Source: Halichondria panicea
Taxonomy: Eukaryota; Porifera; Demospongiae; Suberitida; Halichondriidae
Reading direction: 5' to 3'
Assembly: GCF_963675165.1 (NCBI RefSeq)
Contig: NC_087377.1
Coordinates: 16,844,518 to 16,908,517, forward strand
DNA: 64,000 nucleotides
Each line of letters starts with the position of its first letter. Position 1 is the stretch's first letter. This document shows, one piece after another, positions 58,851-64,000 of the stretch. Below the pieces are notes generated by a model. It saw nothing but the letters and a program-made list of their open reading frames with translations. It was not told the origin of the DNA and ran no database searches. The translations under genes were made by a program, and so were the position numbers.

Positions 58851-59098
58851 CTACTGTTGAGAGGATTGGTCCACCGTTTCCATAGACATTGAATCTTGCC
58901 CGGGGCTACCAGCACTTGAGTTGCTTGTGAGCACATTCTGAGCCAGAATCAGAGTGTTGAGCAGACTAGCAGCAGCCGCGGCAGAGAGACCACCACCACC
59001 ACCACCACCACCCCCGCCATTGTTGTTGGCTTGTGACAGCATGGAGGATTTCGGTACAGGAGTTGACGGAGAAGTGGTCGTGCTCGCAATGGAGGATA
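58851..59098 (-). pseudogene. Orphan C-terminal remnant of USF copy C
   Basis: Same Ala/Gly/Ser-rich frame as the end of copy A (LSAAAAASLLNTLILAQNV, ending VDQSSQQ) with a longer poly-Gly run. It is cut off from the zipper region by a deletion, and the short AT-rich piece 59100-59150 repeats the sequence that lies just beyond the normal stop. Confidence 0.7.
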
Positions 59099-59835
59099 TA
59101 CTATTATTATTATATTATAATATATACTATACACTATTGTTGAGAGGATTGAAATACGAGCTTTTTCAAGTAGTCCACTGTCTTGTCCAGTACTGTTCCC
59201 TTGCTGTACACATACTGCAGTCAGGGAAACATGACGTGAGGGTGAGACATGTACGTGGAGATAACAAAAAAACATACTTAGTTGCTGTTAAAAAATAGCA
59301 ATTTTACTTTATGTGTAACTAACTACATGTGTTATATACGATGGCCTCTGCTGGATTCTATGCTACTACTAACATAACACTGGGCTCTACACTAATGCAT
59401 GCTTAAAAAAGCTTAGCAATAATATTAAGAAATTTAGGCTTAAAAAAAACCAAGTTAGTAGTTATTTCAATGGCTTTCAATAGTACTTTAGTATACACAT
59501 GAACAGACACACACACTCACCCCGACAATGGAACCAGTATAGTTGCGTCTTTCTTCTGACAAGCAGGCACTATCTGAGCCAGTATCTTGATGAGCTCGTT
59601 GATCCTGTCCCGACGCCAACAACGGTCAACTGGGCGTGGGAAGAACAACAACAACTGGTAATTATCGTGTTTAGGGCATGTACAATGAAGCTGAGCCAAT
59701 TGGCAAAATGAATGAACCTTGACCTCACACACACACACACGTACACCACTGTATACAGTATAAAAACCAAGGCATAATTAATAATTAAGAATGCGTTTAC
59801 AGCATTAGATAGCCTCTACAAAACAAGTTATTAGT

Positions 59836-60654
59836 TATGCCTCGAGGCGTAGCCGCACGAGAGATACGGTAAAGCTGACTGTGTGTGTGTCTGTCTGTCT
59901 GTGTGTGTATTCCAGCTATAACTGCTCAACGGTTGCAATGCGACGAAAACTAACAGCTTCTATAGGCTTCGAGCCACGTTCTCTTGGATTTTGATTCTTG
60001 GATTAGCAAACTAAAGCTTCTTTCTCTAGTTATGGCTAGTTTGACTCACATTGAAGGCTGTTGCAGTCTCTTCAGAATCTTTCATAGCATCATCTGTCCT
60101 CACAAATTTTCTATTCAACATATGAGTTAGCCTTGCACTAAAGCGCTAGCTTTTTGTTAGCTACAATACTCAGAAAATATCTGTTAAAACAGCTAGCTAG
60201 CAGTAGCCATTTATCTCTTTGGACACACCCTTTAATTATTCCTGTGGATGTAATGCGCATGCGCACTCATTCCCCATGTGTGATATCCAAGATCCAGATC
60301 CTCCTGGCAGAATCATGTTTGTCTTGAGGGCCTGGTAAGCCACAAAACACTACCATATATATAACAATATAGATAACAATATGCATGTACACAGGTCTTT
60401 TCTTCTTAGATATTATATACACTGAACTACAGATCCTGGAAGAATCAATTTTCTTCTTTCTTGAGGTTGGTAAGCCACATAATACAATAAATAACAACAA
60501 TAGATGCATGTAAATAAGTATTTTTTTCTCAGTGACTTTATATAGATAAGCTAACTTTAACATAAAATTCATTATAGATAACACTCTAATACTTTTGAGC
60601 GAAAGCAAAAACATGGCAAGAGGCATTAGCACAGCGCCAGCTTGAACACTAGTT
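59836..60654 (+). repeat. R2 element inside an intron of USF copy C
   Basis: Same insertion point and near-identical sequence as 10829-11662. Absent from copy B. Confidence 0.75.
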
Positions 60655-61321
60655 TTAGAAGTGGCAGATTTGATGTTAAAGCTTCGTAACTGTACTTTGT
60701 GGGAAATGCTTCTATTTAATTATGACCACGTATGTACATGTACATCTGTTGTACACTCTAACTTTCAGTATTGAATTTGCAGCACCTTCGTTGTGTGTAG
60801 CCTTCCTCTGAGCTTCCCTGTTGGCCGCCATATCCCCAGACCTGCAAACCAACCACCATAATAACAACACTCCTCACAGTTACCGTATTACTAGAATGTT
60901 TACGAGCATAAGTATGCGAATTTTTAAACAATAAAATTGCAAAACCTAATTTTGGGTAAATACACACGATCCTTGCCAGAACGCAATAGTTAGATCGCAA
61001 AGGGTTGCCGATTTGGCTGATTCGCAAAGGTTTTTCACCAACAGCAAAATATTCTAGTAATACTGTATGTAGCAAGAATGATGCTTTCCCTAACACATAC
61101 TGTCATACATGTTATGCAGAGGTAGGCAATCACATGAACTGTGTACTCACAACTGCATTTGAACGATGGGGTCGGCCGTGTGATAATCCATAGTTGATAT
61201 CCCGCTCATCTTGGGTGCTATAGGTCGACCCATTGCATGCAGTATCTCAGAACTACTGGATGGTGGGATCATCACATACAGAGGACCTCAACACACACAA
61301 CAACATAGTAAAAACTGACTA

Positions 61322-61547
61322 CCGTATAGCGCGAAATTTTCGAGGGGCTTAATTTTCGTGGATTTCGTGGGTTAGCAATCCTACACGAAAATTAAGTCCA
61401 CGAAAATCGTTCTTTACCTGCTATAACGTGCAAGATCTAAAGGCGTGGCTTCCGGTAAGCAGTCATTCCGCGAACATTGTGCAACGAAATGGCTTTTAGA
61501 GGCCAATCCACGAAATATAAGTGCCTCGAAAATTTCGCGCTATACGG
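61322..61547. mobile_element. 226-bp Tc1/mariner-like MITE with TA target duplication
   Basis: Ends CCGTATAGCGCGAAATTTTC and its near-perfect reverse complement, flanked by TA at 61320-61321 and 61548-61549. USF copy A has the empty site CTGACTATTTTTCAACACC with a single TA. Non-coding. Confidence 0.85.
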
Positions 61548-62433
61548 TATTTTTCAACACCACTTCCAAGAAACCTCATTTTATAATTATTTTATATCAA
61601 ACATTAGCAATAATACTCATGGTTATACATGTAATTAGTATGTACAAGCACTTGGATAACTTATCGAGGCCTATAACTTTTGGATTTGGCCAAAAAGCAC
61701 ACTGATAAATAAATTTGGCCTCCATTACTCACCATTTTGGCCAGACTCTGAACCAGATGAGGTGCTCCTAGTGATGAGGAACTGAGATGAGGGGGTGGTC
61801 TGTCCACCTTGCTGCATCTGGATGAGGGCGTGGCCTATAGCGTTGAGGGTGGAGCCATCCTCAGAGGTCATGTTAGAGGGCAAACCATCATCGCTAGTGA
61901 GCGTGTGGACCTCCTGTGTGAGTGGGCGGGAACAACAAGTGTGTGTGTGTGTGTGTGTGTGTTCGTTATTTGGGAGGTAGTTACCATCATGCAAATTCTA
62001 ACCATGTAATTCGAAAGCGAAAATAATACGAAAACGAAACGTCCAAAGTTAGGGTCCACATTAAAACCAACTACACATTATACACAAGTACCGTACTTGT
62101 TCAATTTAAGGCGACCCTTCAAATATGCGACACCCTCAATCTTAGGTAATATTCTGACCTCTAAAAGTAGACAATTATTTTTTTATGTTGCGTCCTAAAT
62201 AGAGGTCAAACCACGGCCTCGATTCCAGGCCGCTAGAAGTAATTTTAAGCAGCCTGTAATCGAGGATAGTAGAGTAACCTCCAATTAGATGCGACCCTCT
62301 AAATATGCAACACCAGGAATGTTTCTCAACCTCCAAAAGAAATGACCTCTCGTTTTGTAATTATTTACGAATAAGTACATTACCTTGTTCTTGATGAAGG
62401 TTCCTCAGTAGTCCCTGTCCATGGACTCATGTC

Positions 62434-62767
62434 TTCAGCCTCCACCAATACAGACAAATAGTTTGACCACTTGCTCAGAGCTTCAAAACTGACTGCACAA
62501 GTTCTTCTCTCTGGAAGCACCACGTGGTTTAGCCATAGATAGTAGAGGAAGAGGGCGTATCTTGTTAGCTGCTGTTTTTCTAGTTTTCTGTATCATGCTG
62601 TGAAGATACTGTACTGTACAGAGCCTCTGGATTATTATCAGTGAGTGCAGACAGCACTGTTTACTGCATGTACATGATTTAGATGGCATGATATAATTTG
62701 CACACACTAATTCTGACATAATATATAATTATTATACATTCATCTTATTCCACTCTCTACAGAGAAG
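62434..62767. promoter_or_regulatory. Divergent intergenic region and 5' UTR intron of gene 6
   Basis: About 330 bp between the probable first exon of USF copy C and gene 6. The conserved GGATTATTATCA|GTGAGTGCAG donor at 62641 pairs with CTCTACAG at 62762, five bases before the ATG. Same layout as upstream of gene 4. Confidence 0.5.
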
Positions 62768-63205
62768 ATGTCTGACTATCTCACAATAGCAGATCTAGGA
62801 AAACTATACATAGCTACGTTTGATGCTCGAATCAAGTGGAGAAACTTCTTGCTGGTTCTTGAGGTATCCTCTGATACCATCGACAGCATTGGTACAAAAT
62901 GGCAAAACAATCCTGATGACTGCTATCGTGAGGGTTTGAAAGAATGGCTGAAAGGTGGTGAGAGAAGCTGGGAAGATGTTGTCAAAGCTTTGTCAAGTCC
63001 TATTGTGGGCCACGTTCACATAGCCAGGACCATCGAGAAAGATCATCTACAGTCTACTGATGCAAGCAATCCTACTGATGTGAAGTCAGAGGGTAAGCAC
63101 TAGTTCAGCACAGGAATCATACAGTCATAATGCTTAGTTCGTTAGCTGCTATAATATTCACCCCCCCCCCACACACACACACACATATACACACACACCA
63201 CACAC

Positions 63206-63264
<59 letters not shown>

Positions 63265-64000
63265 GTTCTACAGTTGACCAAAATCACCAGGATATCAATG
63301 ACGATTTGACTGTTTTCCTAGACCAACGACTTGGTAAAGGTGCATTTGGAGCAGTCTTCAAAGGCAGCTACAAGGGCGAGATTTGTGCAGTCAAAGTGCT
63401 GCTTCACGACGCTATGGAGATGCAGGCAAGTATTTCAATCGGCAAAAACGAAGAAGCTAGCGATGCAATTGATCGTGAAAGTGATTTTCTCAAGTCGTTC
63501 CAGCACCCAAACGTTGTTCAGTTTTTGTCGACAGCCAAGCACCCCAAATCAGGGAGTACAATCCTTGTTGTTGAGCTGATGGATTGCAATTTGAGATCCT
63601 ATTTCTCCAGCCTTGATGAAGAGTCCCTCACTAGCGAATGTGAAATTAGCCTCTCCAATGACATGGCTTGTGGTCTGGCCTACATTCACAGCAAGCAGAT
63701 TATCCACCGTGACCTCTGTGGTGATAACGTCTTGCTGAAGCTTACACGACCAGTGCCTGTTGCAAAGATATCCGACTTTGGCATGTCACGGCTATACGAT
63801 CCCTCCAAGCTTAGCCACACCCTCACAGCCATTGGTAACCGTATGGGGTATCTACCTCTCGAGGCTATTCGATTGGACAAGGATAATTACGATAATAGCT
63901 TGGATGTGTTCTCTCTTGGGGCAATTATGATGCAGATTGTTTGCAAGCTGAAGACGATCAAATCTGTGGAAGATCGATCATTCCATGTTGCCCAGATACC
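62768..64000 (+). CDS. Gene 6: Death domain and kinase (3' end outside the window)
   Basis: Exons 62768-63092 (325 nt, same length and phase as in gene 4) and 63274 to beyond 64000. Death domain: MSDYLTIADLGKLYIATFDA, KWQNNPDDCY, SWEDVVKALS. Kinase: DQRLGKGAFGAVFKG, AVK, HRDLCGDN, DFGMSRL, NRMGYLPLEA. The frame is open to the window edge. The Death-domain sequence is closest to gene 1 (EWLKG, EDVVKALSSPIVGH). A coil and Kelch exon are expected downstream by analogy but not seen. Confidence 0.85.
63161..63263 (+). repeat. Expanded C-run and (CA)n tract before the kinase acceptor of gene 6
   Basis: About 100 nt of CA-rich repeats, more than twice the tract of gene 4, directly upstream of TTCTACAG. 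Confidence 0.9.

Larger units (their letters stand above)
59134..61913 (-). pseudogene. USF: USF-like bHLH gene, copy C (basic region altered, zipper deleted)
   Basis: Exons on the - strand: 61733-61913, 61151-61286, 60786-60841, 59521-59629 and 59203-59134. The bHLH exon is 109 nt instead of 106. A 3-nt insertion with substitutions turns the basic VERRRRDR into VDRCWRRDR, which should weaken E-box binding. The last exon reads LDKTVDYLKKLVF and then fuses to the gene's own terminal QSSQQ and TAG (59134-59136). The zipper and most of the Gln-rich region are deleted. A probable first exon lies at about 62384-62433 (MSPWTGTTEE), but its phase does not fit. The acidic exon of copy A is missing here too. 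Confidence 0.65.

Overview
The window looks like nuclear DNA from an early-branching animal, most likely a demosponge of the Amphimedon type. Genes are split by short GT-AG introns. Metazoan signalling domains are present (Death domain, tyrosine-kinase-like domain, bHLH-zip of the USF type). The rest is AT-rich and crowded with MITEs, foldbacks and microsatellites. The species is inferred from gene content and was not checked.

The main content is a recent tandem array of modular genes on the + strand that share a 3' cassette: a 75-nt coiled-coil exon followed by a single exon of about 930 nt coding a six-bladed Kelch propeller. Different N-terminal modules are attached to this cassette. Genes 1 (1-7896), 3 (34435-36148), 4 (47439-50299) and 6 (62768-end) carry a Death domain plus a kinase. 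Gene 2 (23648-26616) carries a CARD-like helical domain plus an unnamed conserved region. Gene 5 (54084-57465) carries a second kinase type plus a long KD-heptad coiled coil. Genes 2, 4 and 5 are open end to end as assembled here. Gene 1 has a 2-nt deletion in Kelch blade 4 and a GC splice donor. Gene 3 is an internal-deletion derivative. Gene 6 is cut by the window edge.

The Kelch paralogues are nearly identical at DNA level, introns included. They differ strongly at a few codons that follow the GG or AR motif of each blade, where propeller loops are expected. This looks like diversifying selection on a binding face. Together with Death/CARD/kinase effectors and the absence of signal peptides or membrane segments, it suggests a cytoplasmic recognition-receptor family (immune or self/non-self). 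That role is an inference.

On the - strand, between Kelch ends and the next Death-domain genes, lie three copies of a USF-like bHLH-zip gene: A 9367-13353, B 44448-46476, C 59134-61913 (with a detached 3' remnant at 58851-59098). Each has a different lesion after helix 2. Copies B and C are divergent from Death-domain genes 4 and 6. Between the Kelch genes and USF are decaying exons of an unidentified acidic/coiled-coil gene.

The remainder is repeats. The gene 1 intron (1073-5842) holds nested elements. 14.7-22.8 kb is a roughly 4-kb tandem duplication, one copy carrying a 621-bp insertion with 9-bp target duplications. 26.9-34.2 kb is a patchwork of foldbacks, including tiny palindromic elements (45, 53 and 103 bp) ending in TAGCCTCGAT. 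40.4-43.5 kb carries an intron-rich gene related to Plavaka (CACTA superfamily) transposases.
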